From positions 2,242,501 to 2,306,500 of the forward strand of contig NZ_AP025516.1 in the NCBI RefSeq assembly GCF_023169885.1: DNA of 64,000 nt, in the 5' to 3' direction. Origin of the DNA: Desulfofustis limnaeus. Lineage in GTDB: Bacteria > Desulfobacterota > Desulfobulbia > Desulfobulbales > Desulfocapsaceae. How positions within the stretch are numbered: the stretch's first letter is position 1; each line of letters starts with the position of its first letter. Shown piece by piece: positions 18,643 to 26,207 of the stretch. Both the position numbers and the translations under genes were made by a program. Under the pieces are notes generated by a model, which searched no databases, was not told where the DNA came from, and saw nothing but the letters and a program-made list of their open reading frames with translations.

Positions 18643-19736
18643 CTCAGGAACGTCCACTTGTCCTCATCGTCGACGACAACCCCACCAACATCGATCTGCT
18701 GGTCGCTACGCTGAAAAGCGACTACCGCCTCGGCATCGCCAAACGTGGCCAGCAAGCCTTGGAGTACGCCGGGAAATTCCATCCGAACCTGATACTTCTG
18801 GACATCATGATGCCGGAAATGGACGGCTACCAAGTCTGCACCCTGCTGAAGCAGGATCCGGCCACCGCCACCATCCCCATCATCTTCATCACCGCCATGC
18901 AGGATACCGCCAGCAAGACCAAAGGATTCGAGCACGGCGCCGTTGATTACATCACCAAACCGTTCCACACCGCCGAGGTGCTGGCCCGGGTCCGCACCCA
19001 TGTGGAGCTGGAGCAGATGCGCTCCCAGCTCCTGTCGCACAACGCCTTGCTGGAACAAAAAGTCAAGCACCAGACCGCGGAGCTTCAGGAGATGCTCAAC
19101 GGTAGCATTATCAGCATGGCACGCATGGTGGAAATTCGCGACCCCTATACCGCCGGCCATCAGCAGCGGGTGGCCCAACTGGCCTGCGCCATTGCCTCGA
19201 AACTGGGGCTTTCCGACCATGTCATCGAAGGGATTCGGATTGCCGGCTTGCTGCACGATGTGGGCAAGATCCGGATCCCGGTGTCCATCCTCAGTCGAGC
19301 CGGTTCACTGCTCGATGCAGAGTTGGAGGTGATCAAGATCCACTCCCAGGTCGGGTTCGAGATCCTCAAGAACATCCCCTTTCCCTGGCCGGTCGCCCAA
19401 GCGGTTTTCCAGCACCACGAACGGCTGGACGGTTCCGGTTATCCGCTGGGACTGCGGGGTGGCGATCTGCTGTTGGAATCGAAAATCCTGACGGTTGCCG
19501 ACGTCACCGAGGCGAAGAGTTCGTTCCGGCCCTATCGGCCGGCCCTCGGCCTGCAAGCGGCGATCGACGAATTAAAGGATTATCGCGGTGTCTATTACGA
19601 CGCCGACACCGTCGACGCCTGCCTCGAGCTGCTGACCAAGGAGAACTTCACGTTTGCCGAGATCGAGGACAGCCAGGGCAAACCGATTCTCTGCGTCGCC
19701 TCGTCCGACACCATCGATTCGAGCCTGCCGCTTTAA
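18639..19736 (+). CDS. response regulator with HD-GYP phosphodiesterase domain
   Basis: A 365-residue protein. A receiver domain (residues 1-125) has the acidic pair VDDN at 11-13 and phospho-acceptor Asp55 in [11 protein letters not shown]. It is followed by a coiled-coil linker and an HD-GYP domain with HDVGKIRIP (HD at 206-207) and [11 protein letters not shown] (259-269), the full signature of RpfG-like enzymes. This family hydrolyses cyclic di-GMP, so the pair probably turns a periplasmic signal into lower c-di-GMP. It is translationally coupled to the upstream kinase. Its stop codon overlaps that of the convergent phosphofructokinase gene, leaving no room for a terminator between them. 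Confidence 0.92.
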   Translation: MTQERPLVLIVDDNPTNIDLLVATLKSDYRLGIAKRGQQALEYAGKFHPNLILLDIMMPEMDGYQVCTLLKQDPATATIPIIFITAMQDTASKTKGFEHGAVDYITKPFHTAEVLARVRTHVELEQMRSQLLSHNALLEQKVKHQTAELQEMLNGSIISMARMVEIRDPYTAGHQQRVAQLACAIASKLGLSDHVIEGIRIAGLLHDVGKIRIPVSILSRAGSLLDAELEVIKIHSQVGFEILKNIPFPWPVAQAVFQHHERLDGSGYPLGLRGGDLLLESKILTVADVTEAKSSFRPYRPALGLQAAIDELKDYRGVYYDADTVDACLELLTKENFTFAEIEDSQGKPILCVASSDTIDSSLPL

Positions 19737-20863
19737 TCGCCCAGGAAAGTGCCCACGTTACGGGCGCTCTCCAGCCAGCAATGGTCCAGGGGAACCACCT
19801 TGCGCCGGTTGACCACATCCTTCAGCGGTATCGGCTCGGTTCCCTCGCCGCGCACGGCCACCATGACCCCGCCGATGCCTTCTTCGATGTAGCGGACACA
19901 AGCGCTGCCAAGCTTGGTGGCCAACACCCGGTCGGTGGCCGACGGAGTGCCGCCGCGCTGCAGGTGCCCGAGAATGGTCAGTCGAGACTCGAGCCCGGTC
20001 ATTTCCTCCAACTGCTGCGACAGGCGCAGAGTATGGGTGGTCCGCTGCCGGGTGAAAGCCTGATATGCTTCCTGAGCCTTCTTCTTGGCCCGGTCGTTTT
20101 TCGCCTCCTTGGCCTTTTCCTTGTCTTGTCGCAGCTTGTCCAGCGTCTTTTTTTCGTTGATCGACAGGGCCCCTTCGGCCACCACGACGATACTGAAATT
20201 CTTTCCCCGTTGCTGCCGCTGACGGATGGCTCGGGCAACTTTTTCCCGATCATAGGGGATCTCGGGGATAAGGATGACGTCGGCTCCGGAGGCGATGCCG
20301 GCCCCGAGGGCCAGCCAGCCGGCGTTGTGGCCCATCACCTCGACGACGATGATCCGATGGTGACTGTGGGCGGTAGAATGGAGCCGATCGATGGCCTCGG
20401 TGGCAATCTCCATGGCGGTGGAAAAGCCGAAGGTCACGTCGGTCCCAGCCACATCGTTATCGATGGTTTTGGGCAGGGTGAGCACCGTGAGACCACGCTC
20501 GGCCAGGCGAAAGGCATTTTTTTGGGTACCGCCGCCGCCGATGCAGACCAGGGCGTCGAGATTGTGGCGATGATAATTGTCGCACATGACCTCGGTCATA
20601 TCCATCATCTCGCCGCCGACCGGCATCTTGTGCGGCTTGTCCCGACTGGTGCCGAGAATGGTGCCGCCCAGGGTGAGGATGGATGACAACATGGACCGCT
20701 CCAGCCGCAGCAACCGGTTCTCCATCAGCCCCCGGAAACCGTCGCGAAACCCGACGACCTCCATGCGGCCGGTATCAAGCGCCGTTTTGCCGATGGCCCG
20801 AATTGCCGCGTTCAGCCCGGGGCTGTCTCCACCCGAAGTCAAGATACCGATATGCTTGTCCAT
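19733..20863 (-). CDS. pfkA: 6-phosphofructokinase (PFK family, mixed active-site signature)
   Basis: A 376-residue phosphofructokinase phosphorylating fructose 6-phosphate in glycolysis. Family motifs: [15 protein letters not shown] (9-23), [12 protein letters not shown] (67-78), the catalytic [12 protein letters not shown] (131-142), a MGHNAGWLA segment and [15 protein letters not shown]. Two positions decide the phosphoryl donor in this family. The residue matching E. coli Gly104 is Gly (GGGGTQ, 109-114), the ATP-type state. The residue matching Gly124 is Lys (PKTIDND), found in pyrophosphate and long-type enzymes. The preceding position, usually an Asp that holds magnesium, is Gly. A highly charged Lys/Glu/Gln insertion (about residues 235-276) is not part of the standard fold. 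ATP is the more likely donor, but this needs an assay. Confidence 0.88.
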   Translation of the reverse strand: MDKHIGILTSGGDSPGLNAAIRAIGKTALDTGRMEVVGFRDGFRGLMENRLLRLERSMLSSILTLGGTILGTSRDKPHKMPVGGEMMDMTEVMCDNYHRHNLDALVCIGGGGTQKNAFRLAERGLTVLTLPKTIDNDVAGTDVTFGFSTAMEIATEAIDRLHSTAHSHHRIIVVEVMGHNAGWLALGAGIASGADVILIPEIPYDREKVARAIRQRQQRGKNFSIVVVAEGALSINEKKTLDKLRQDKEKAKEAKNDRAKKKAQEAYQAFTRQRTTHTLRLSQQLEEMTGLESRLTILGHLQRGGTPSATDRVLATKLGSACVRYIEEGIGGVMVAVRGEGTEPIPLKDVVNRRKVVPLDHCWLESARNVGTFLGD

Positions 20864-20882
20864 CCGTTATCCTCTGATTGCT

Positions 20883-20944
20883 GGAACCGATTCGGTTCCG
20901 TTGACCGCGACACGGTCGCTTGTCTTTCCGGGCCGCCGGCCCGG
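20883..20944 (-). promoter_or_regulatory. three tandem palindromes upstream of pfkA
   Basis: Three inverted repeats stand side by side in the leader of the phosphofructokinase gene: GGAACCGATTCGGTTCC (20883-20899), GACCGCGACACGGTC (20903-20917) and CCGGGCCGCCGGCCCGG (20928-20944). The nearest is about 20 bases from the pfkA start codon. They also follow the arsR gene on the same strand, so they could be a terminator-like barrier, a structured 5' leader or protein-binding sites. No T tract follows. Confidence 0.5.
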
Positions 20945-21036
20945 TAACCATGAGCCCAGTCCTGCCAACGCTGGGGGAGAGCCCAGCCCCTGGGAAGATA
21001 CCTGAAGCAGTCCGGATTGCCAAGCCCACCTTCGCC

Positions 21037-21414
21037 TCATTGTCCGGGCGCCCCCCTCCGCGCTTCTCGGGCATGCTCGACCGCCGTTGCCACCAGTTGC
21101 ATCACGTGATCGTCGGCCAGGCGATAATAGAGTACCTGCCCTTCCCGCCGGTTTGTGACCAGGTTGGCGATTCGCAGCAAACGCATCTGGTGGCTGGCCG
21201 CCGATTCGCTGACGCCGAGCAGCGCCGCCAGATCGCACACACACATCTCCTCGACCGCCAGGGCGTTGACGATGGTCAAGCGGCCGGGATCGGCCAGCGC
21301 CTTGAACAGATCGCAAACCGCCGCCATCGGCGGTAGTTCCTGTAAGGCTCGACGGGCTGTGGAAACACGGTCCTCATGGATAATCCTGCGCTCGCATCGG
21401 TCTTCTCCGGTCAT
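21037..21414 (-). CDS. ArsR/SmtB-family metal-responsive repressor
   Basis: A 125-residue winged-helix repressor that should leave its operator on binding metal. The recognition helix is in CVCDLAALLGVSESAASHQM (58-77). Both known metal sites are visible: the alpha-3N type (Cys7, Cys58, Cys60, with His13 nearby, as in CadC) and the alpha-5 type (Asp101, His103, His114, Glu117, the same spacing as SmtB Asp104/His106/His117/Glu120). Zinc, cadmium or lead are likely inducers. The start at 21414 follows an AGAGGTG site; an upstream in-frame extension crosses the operator and is rejected. No metal transporter is adjacent, so its targets beyond itself are unknown. Confidence 0.9.
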   Translation of the reverse strand: MTGEDRCERRIIHEDRVSTARRALQELPPMAAVCDLFKALADPGRLTIVNALAVEEMCVCDLAALLGVSESAASHQMRLLRIANLVTNRREGQVLYYRLADDHVMQLVATAVEHAREARRGAPGQ

Positions 21415-21427
21415 GGTCACCTCTTTG

Positions 21428-21447
21428 TATGAATATATGTTCACATA
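21428..21447 (-). promoter_or_regulatory. ArsR/SmtB-type operator
   Basis: TATGAATATATGTTCACATA is an imperfect inverted repeat (TATGAA...TTCACATA) of the kind bound by SmtB/CadC repressors. It is centred 23 bases upstream of the repressor start, so autorepression is expected. A single such site is seen here; it might also influence the divergent rsmI promoter. Confidence 0.72.
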
Positions 21448-21577
21448 GGTGATATTGCCGCAGCTGTCCAGGAAAATGATGCAATTTCTTCCCCCATGCT
21501 CCATAATGCCGGTGACCATCCGGCCCGCTCCCCAAGACCGGCCCAGTCGCCAGAACCGCCGGACCATCAGGTGAACC

Positions 21578-22411
21578 ATGCCCGGAACCCTTTACATCGT
21601 CGCCACCCCGATCGGCAACCTCGAGGATATGTCCCAGCGTGCCCTGCGCATCCTTGGCGACGTGGATCTGATCGCCGCCGAAGACACCCGGCATACGCGA
21701 AAGCTGCTGACTCACTTCGGTATCTCCACCCCGTTGATCAGCTATTACCGCGAGCAGGAAAACCGGCGAGCCGCCGACCTGATCGAACGGATCGCCGGGG
21801 GCGCCTCGGTGGCCCTGGTCAGCGATGCCGGTACCCCGGGAATCAGTGATCCGGGGGCGGTGCTGGTCAGGCAGGCCCGGGCCGCCGGTCTGCCGATCGT
21901 ACCGATCCCCGGGCCATCGGCCTTGAGTGCCGCCGTCTGCTGTGCCGGGCTCGATCCCGGCTCCTTTCTCTTTCTCGGTTTTGCCCCGGCCAAGGCGGCG
22001 CAACGCCGGGAACTGCTGCAATCCTTGAAGGCCTCCCCGTACCCGCTGGTATTTTACGAATCGCCTCACCGGATCTCCGCTTTCATCAGGGAATGCTCTC
22101 TGGTATTTGGCGAGCGAACGGTGCTCTGGGCGCGGGAAATCAGCAAGATGTACGAAGAGATAGAAGAGACGACGCTGTCGGCGCTGACCGAACGCATCGA
22201 CACGGCCAAGATCCGCGGCGAACTGGTGCTGATCATCCACCCCGGCACGGTCGAACAACCGCCAAGCGGCGACCTTGACGAGATCCTGACCTGGTACCGG
22301 GATCATTCCGGTCTGTCCATGAAAGACGCCTGCCGTACCGTGGCCGCCGATCTCGGCCTCGGTCGTTCGGAGATCTACCAGCGGGCCCTGGCGATATGGG
22401 AGAAACGCTGA
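21578..22411 (+). CDS. rsmI: 16S rRNA (cytidine(1402)-2'-O)-methyltransferase
   Basis: A 277-residue tetrapyrrole-methylase-fold enzyme. Diagnostic RsmI segments are TLYIVATPIGNLEDMSQRA at the N-terminus, AAEDTRHTRKLL (about 35-46), ALVSDAGTPGISDPG (about 80-95), PIPGPSAL (about 108), and FYESPHRI (about 155). It uses S-adenosylmethionine to methylate the ribose of C1402 in 16S rRNA at the ribosomal P site. The length is usual. It starts divergently from the ArsR gene and is followed 21 bp later by an unidentified gene on the same strand behind an AGGAG site. Confidence 0.95.
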   Translation: MPGTLYIVATPIGNLEDMSQRALRILGDVDLIAAEDTRHTRKLLTHFGISTPLISYYREQENRRAADLIERIAGGASVALVSDAGTPGISDPGAVLVRQARAAGLPIVPIPGPSALSAAVCCAGLDPGSFLFLGFAPAKAAQRRELLQSLKASPYPLVFYESPHRISAFIRECSLVFGERTVLWAREISKMYEEIEETTLSALTERIDTAKIRGELVLIIHPGTVEQPPSGDLDEILTWYRDHSGLSMKDACRTVAADLGLGRSEIYQRALAIWEKR

Positions 22412-22432
22412 TCCAGCTGTCACGAGGAGATC

Positions 22433-24028
22433 ATGAGAACCTGTGTAACCGCCCCCGGTACATTCCGTTACGGCATTCATCGGCCGTCCTACCGCAGCGT
22501 CAACCTGCGCCAGCGCACCCGGATAGAAGCTCTGGGACTGACCGATAACGGCAGTGTCGTCGACAATCGACGCAATTACCCGACCGGCGATGTGGAGGTC
22601 GAGGCCGCCGACTGGATCTACGAGATCGCCAACCCACTGCCCTTCCGCGGCGCCACCTTCATCGGCAAGGCCTGGGCTGACCGCAGCGCCTCCGATTATG
22701 AACGGATCCGGCTGCCGCAGCCGCCACCCGTCTCTCTCAGTACACTGTTGGCGGCCGAAGGCTACGATGAACGGTTCATCGAGCGGCTGCCGCGCCCCCT
22801 GCAGCTTGCCCTGGCAACCACCTCCAGCGACCCCGCCGATCTGGAACGTCTGGCTCGTTGCTGCTGCGCTTTTGTTTTTGACCAGGCCGGCCGCCCCAGC
22901 GGTCTGCGTTTCCGGGAACCAGACCGGCAACCGGTCGTCGACGATCACGACCTGTTCGAGGCGATCGCCAACAACCCGGCCCTACCCGACGATTACAAGA
23001 TCGCCATGGTCATCCGTGCCGGCGCCCAGGGTGACAGTGAGATCGTCGGCGACTACCACCAGGGCGACACCGCCATCTATGAGTATCTGCGCCGTAATTC
23101 CTATATCGGCGGCGGCCATTATGCCGCCAACATGGCCGACGACGCCGTCCGTTACGCGATCAGGGATCTGACCGAGGGTGATCTCGCCGGGCTGCGCCAC
23201 CTCTATTATCAGCGCAGCTACCAGCGTCTGGCCGCCGAACTCGGCCTGAGCTGCAAAAACCCGCCCTTTTCGCCCCGGGATCTGGAAGAGCTGCGGGGAG
23301 CCATCCTGGAACATTTCGATCCGCAGCGCCTGACGCTGAGCAACACCCTCTGGGGCTGGAACTTCGGCTTCGATTTCGCCCCGTCCGGGTATCGCCTCCA
23401 CGCCTCGCACCAACAGGTGCATCAGCAGTACGCCATGATCCCCGGCCGGATCGATGGCCACTCCTTAAGCTGCCGACAGCCCCAGGGGGATTATCGTCCC
23501 TACGGCTGCGGCGATTTGGTGGCCGAGACGATCGAGCACTACCGACAGCGGCATGGCCGCGACTATTTCACCGATTACCTCCGCGCCATCGAGACCAACC
23601 GACGCATGGACGAGCGGAGCGACCGCGACGCATCCCTGGTGGTCTGGCAGGACGAGCAGGTGCTGCTCTTTGTCCCCAAAGCCCAGACCTCGCAATGGGA
23701 GTTGCAGATCATGACCAAGCCGCGCCCCGACGGGAGCTTTCCGGGCAATATCCTGGAGACCGACACCGTCACCCGGACCTCGCTCGACACCGCCCTGCTC
23801 AAGGGGCAACAGGCGCTGGCCGGACGTGGCGTCCGGATGGTCACGTCCATCGAGTTCGCCAAACCGTTCGACGCACCCGAGTCGAAACAGCCACTGCTCT
23901 ACAGCCTGTTGCCGAAGCTACCGCAATCGCCCGGTGCCTTCAGCGAGGCGCAGCTGCGCTTTATCAACGGTCACTACCCGGAAGATTTCGCCGCGGTCAG
24001 CCGGTTGAGCCTCGGCACCGCAGTCTGA
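22433..24028 (+). CDS. unidentified 531-residue protein
   Basis: I do not recognise this protein with confidence. It is soluble, without signal peptide or membrane segments, starting MRTCVTAPGTFRYGIHRPSY behind an AGGAG site. Visible marks are a His/Gln-rich tract HASHQQVHQQYAMIPG (about residues 323-338), a Cys run RCCCAF near 142, an Asn/Trp-rich LWGWNFGFDFAPSGYRLH just before the His tract, and a C-terminal part containing LQIMTKPRPDGSFPGN. The H-x-x-x-H-Q tract with hydrophobic residues around it recalls the HIT/GalT nucleotidyltransferase superfamily, but this is weak. It is co-directional with rsmI (21-bp gap) and trpB. Codon use and frame are like the neighbours, so it is a real gene. 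Confidence 0.75.
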   Translation: MRTCVTAPGTFRYGIHRPSYRSVNLRQRTRIEALGLTDNGSVVDNRRNYPTGDVEVEAADWIYEIANPLPFRGATFIGKAWADRSASDYERIRLPQPPPVSLSTLLAAEGYDERFIERLPRPLQLALATTSSDPADLERLARCCCAFVFDQAGRPSGLRFREPDRQPVVDDHDLFEAIANNPALPDDYKIAMVIRAGAQGDSEIVGDYHQGDTAIYEYLRRNSYIGGGHYAANMADDAVRYAIRDLTEGDLAGLRHLYYQRSYQRLAAELGLSCKNPPFSPRDLEELRGAILEHFDPQRLTLSNTLWGWNFGFDFAPSGYRLHASHQQVHQQYAMIPGRIDGHSLSCRQPQGDYRPYGCGDLVAETIEHYRQRHGRDYFTDYLRAIETNRRMDERSDRDASLVVWQDEQVLLFVPKAQTSQWELQIMTKPRPDGSFPGNILETDTVTRTSLDTALLKGQQALAGRGVRMVTSIEFAKPFDAPESKQPLLYSLLPKLPQSPGAFSEAQLRFINGHYPEDFAAVSRLSLGTAV

Positions 24029-24162
24029 GCGGCAGCCGCGGTACCCCCGCATCTGGTTTTTTCCCGCTTGTCGAAGCTGTCTGGTATGGTGTAGTCTTAG
24101 CAGTTCGTCGGACCCCGCAGGGGCCCCGCACACACCGTCAGCATCAGCGTTGGGAGCGAATC

Positions 24163-25401
24163 ATGAAAAGCAAACGATATTTTGGCCAGTGGGGGGGCAG
24201 TTATATTCCGGAAGTGCTCCATGAAACCTTCCGGCAGTTGGAACAGGCGGTTGCCGAGATCAAGAGCGACCCGTCCTTCTGGCAGGAGTACACCTCGCTG
24301 ATGTCGACCTACTCATGCCGGCCGACGCCGCTCACCCATGCCGACAATCTGTCCCGACACTTCGGCGGCGCCCAGATCTACATCAAGCGCGAAGACCTCA
24401 ACCACACCGGCGCCCACAAGGCCAACAACGTCATGGGCCAGGGGCTGCTGGTAAAACGGATGGGCAAGAGCCGGGTTATCGCCGAGACCGGCGCCGGCCA
24501 ACACGGCATGGCCACCGCCACCATGGCCGCCAAGTTCGGTTTCTCCTGCACCATCTACATGGGAGAGGAAGACGTGCTGCGCCAACGCCCCAACGTCTTC
24601 TGGATGGAGAAGATGGGGGCCACCGTGGTTCCGGTGCGCGACGGCTCCCGCACCCTCAAGGACGCCATCAACGAGGCCTTTCGCGATTGGGTGACGAACA
24701 TGGACACCACCCATTACGTGTTCGGTACCGCCTGCGGGCCAGCCCCGTTCCCGGACCTGGTGTCCTGGCTGCAATCGATTATCGGCCAGGAGGCCCGCGA
24801 GCAGATCCTGGCCCGACACGGACGGCTACCGGCCCGGGTCTACGCCTGCGTCGGCGGCGGCAGCAACTCGCTCGGCCTGTTCTCCGGCTTTTTAAGCGAG
24901 CCGGGGGTGGAACTGGTCGGCGTCGAGGCCGGCGGTCGGGGGTTGAACAGCGGTCAGCATGCCTCCCGCCTGTGTGGCCAGGATGCCTCGCCGGGCATCG
25001 CCCAGGGCTACAAGACCATGTTCCTGCAAAACGCTGACGGCCAGATGCTCGACACCCACTCGGTTTCGGCTGGGCTCGATTATATCGGGGTGTCGCCGAT
25101 CCTGGCCGACTACTGGGAGAAGAAAAGAGTCCGTTTCGAAGCGGCCACCGACGACGAAGTCATCGGGGCCCTTGATCTGACCATGAAAAAAGAGGGCATC
25201 ATCCCGGCTCTCGAATCGGCCCACGCCTTCGTCCAGGCCTTCAAGGAGGCCCCGCAGCTCTCTCCTGAAGATGCGGTGATCATCAACATGTCCGGCCGCG
25301 GCGACAAGGACATCTTCACCATCGCCGAGGCGTTCGACGACCCGTCCTGGAAGGAATTCATCATCCAGCGTGCCGCCATCTACAGCAAAAAAAAAGCGTA
25401 A
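24163..25401 (+). CDS. trpB: tryptophan synthase beta chain
   Basis: A 412-residue pyridoxal-phosphate enzyme joining indole and serine to make tryptophan. Motifs: YFGQWGGSYIPEVL at the N-terminus, KREDLNHTGAHKANN with the cofactor lysine, AETGAGQHGMATA with the catalytic glutamate, the phosphate-binding VGGGSNS, and INMSGRGDKD near the C-terminus. It is the TrpB1 (alpha-partnered) type. The start at 24163 is at the conserved N-terminus behind GGGAG; the long open frame upstream overlaps the previous gene and is rejected. trpA follows 29 bp later. The other tryptophan genes are not in this window. Confidence 0.96.
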   Translation: MKSKRYFGQWGGSYIPEVLHETFRQLEQAVAEIKSDPSFWQEYTSLMSTYSCRPTPLTHADNLSRHFGGAQIYIKREDLNHTGAHKANNVMGQGLLVKRMGKSRVIAETGAGQHGMATATMAAKFGFSCTIYMGEEDVLRQRPNVFWMEKMGATVVPVRDGSRTLKDAINEAFRDWVTNMDTTHYVFGTACGPAPFPDLVSWLQSIIGQEAREQILARHGRLPARVYACVGGGSNSLGLFSGFLSEPGVELVGVEAGGRGLNSGQHASRLCGQDASPGIAQGYKTMFLQNADGQMLDTHSVSAGLDYIGVSPILADYWEKKRVRFEAATDDEVIGALDLTMKKEGIIPALESAHAFVQAFKEAPQLSPEDAVIINMSGRGDKDIFTIAEAFDDPSWKEFIIQRAAIYSKKKA

Positions 25402-25430
25402 CCGCACCACTCGACCGGGAATCACTCCTC

Positions 25431-26207
25431 ATGAAACTGGAAACCTATCTCCGCGAAAGAAAAGCGACCAAAGATATCCTGCTGATGACCCATATCGTGC
25501 TCGGTTATCCCTCTCTCTCCGTCAACCGGGAGGTCATCCGGCAGATGGTGGACAACGGAGTGGACTGCATCGAGATGCAACTCCCCTTTTCCGAGCCGAT
25601 GGCCGACGGGCCGGTCATTCTCAAGGCCAACCAGGACGCCATAGCCGCCGGCATCACCATCGAGGAGTGCCTCGCCTTCGGCGCCGAGATGAGCCGGACG
25701 CACACTATCTCCTTTCTCTACATGACCTATTTCAATATCGTCTACAAATACGGTGAAAGCCGCTTCTTCGACCGCCTCCGCGACGATGGGATTACCGGAC
25801 TGATCCTGCCCGATCTGCCGCCCGAAGAGGGCGCCGCCTTCTGCGCCGCCGCCCGGGAACGGGGCATCTCCCCGGTCCAGATCTTCGCCCCGACCAGCAC
25901 CGAAGAACGGATGCGGGAGTTGCACCACCACGGAGCCGGATTCGTCTACTGCGCCGCCCGGCGCGGCGTCACCGGCTCGCACAGCCAGTTGGACGAGGCC
26001 TTTGACGCCTATCTGCAGCGCTGCCGCAGCGCCACTCCGTTGCCGCTGGCGGTCGGCTTCGGCATCCAGAGCCGAGCCGACGTGGCAGCCTTGATCGGCA
26101 AAGCCGATATGGCGGTGGTCGGATCGCAGACCATCAAACTGGTGGATGAACGGGGCGTTGAGGCGGTCGGCCCGTTCATCGCCTCCCTGACCGGTACGAT
26201 ATCATGA
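25431..26207 (+). CDS. trpA: tryptophan synthase alpha chain
   Basis: A 258-residue TIM-barrel enzyme that splits indole-3-glycerol phosphate and channels indole to TrpB. The catalytic acids are present in IEMQLPFSEPMADGPV (Glu equivalent to E. coli Glu49; the Asp of ADGP equivalent to Asp60). The phosphate loop GFGIQSRADV is also present. The usual SRxGVTG is ARRGVTG here, and the common SDP is SEP, both mild variants. It overlaps the pepF start by 4 bp (ATGA), so trpB-trpA-pepF are probably one transcript. Confidence 0.95.
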   Translation: MKLETYLRERKATKDILLMTHIVLGYPSLSVNREVIRQMVDNGVDCIEMQLPFSEPMADGPVILKANQDAIAAGITIEECLAFGAEMSRTHTISFLYMTYFNIVYKYGESRFFDRLRDDGITGLILPDLPPEEGAAFCAAARERGISPVQIFAPTSTEERMRELHHHGAGFVYCAARRGVTGSHSQLDEAFDAYLQRCRSATPLPLAVGFGIQSRADVAALIGKADMAVVGSQTIKLVDERGVEAVGPFIASLTGTIS

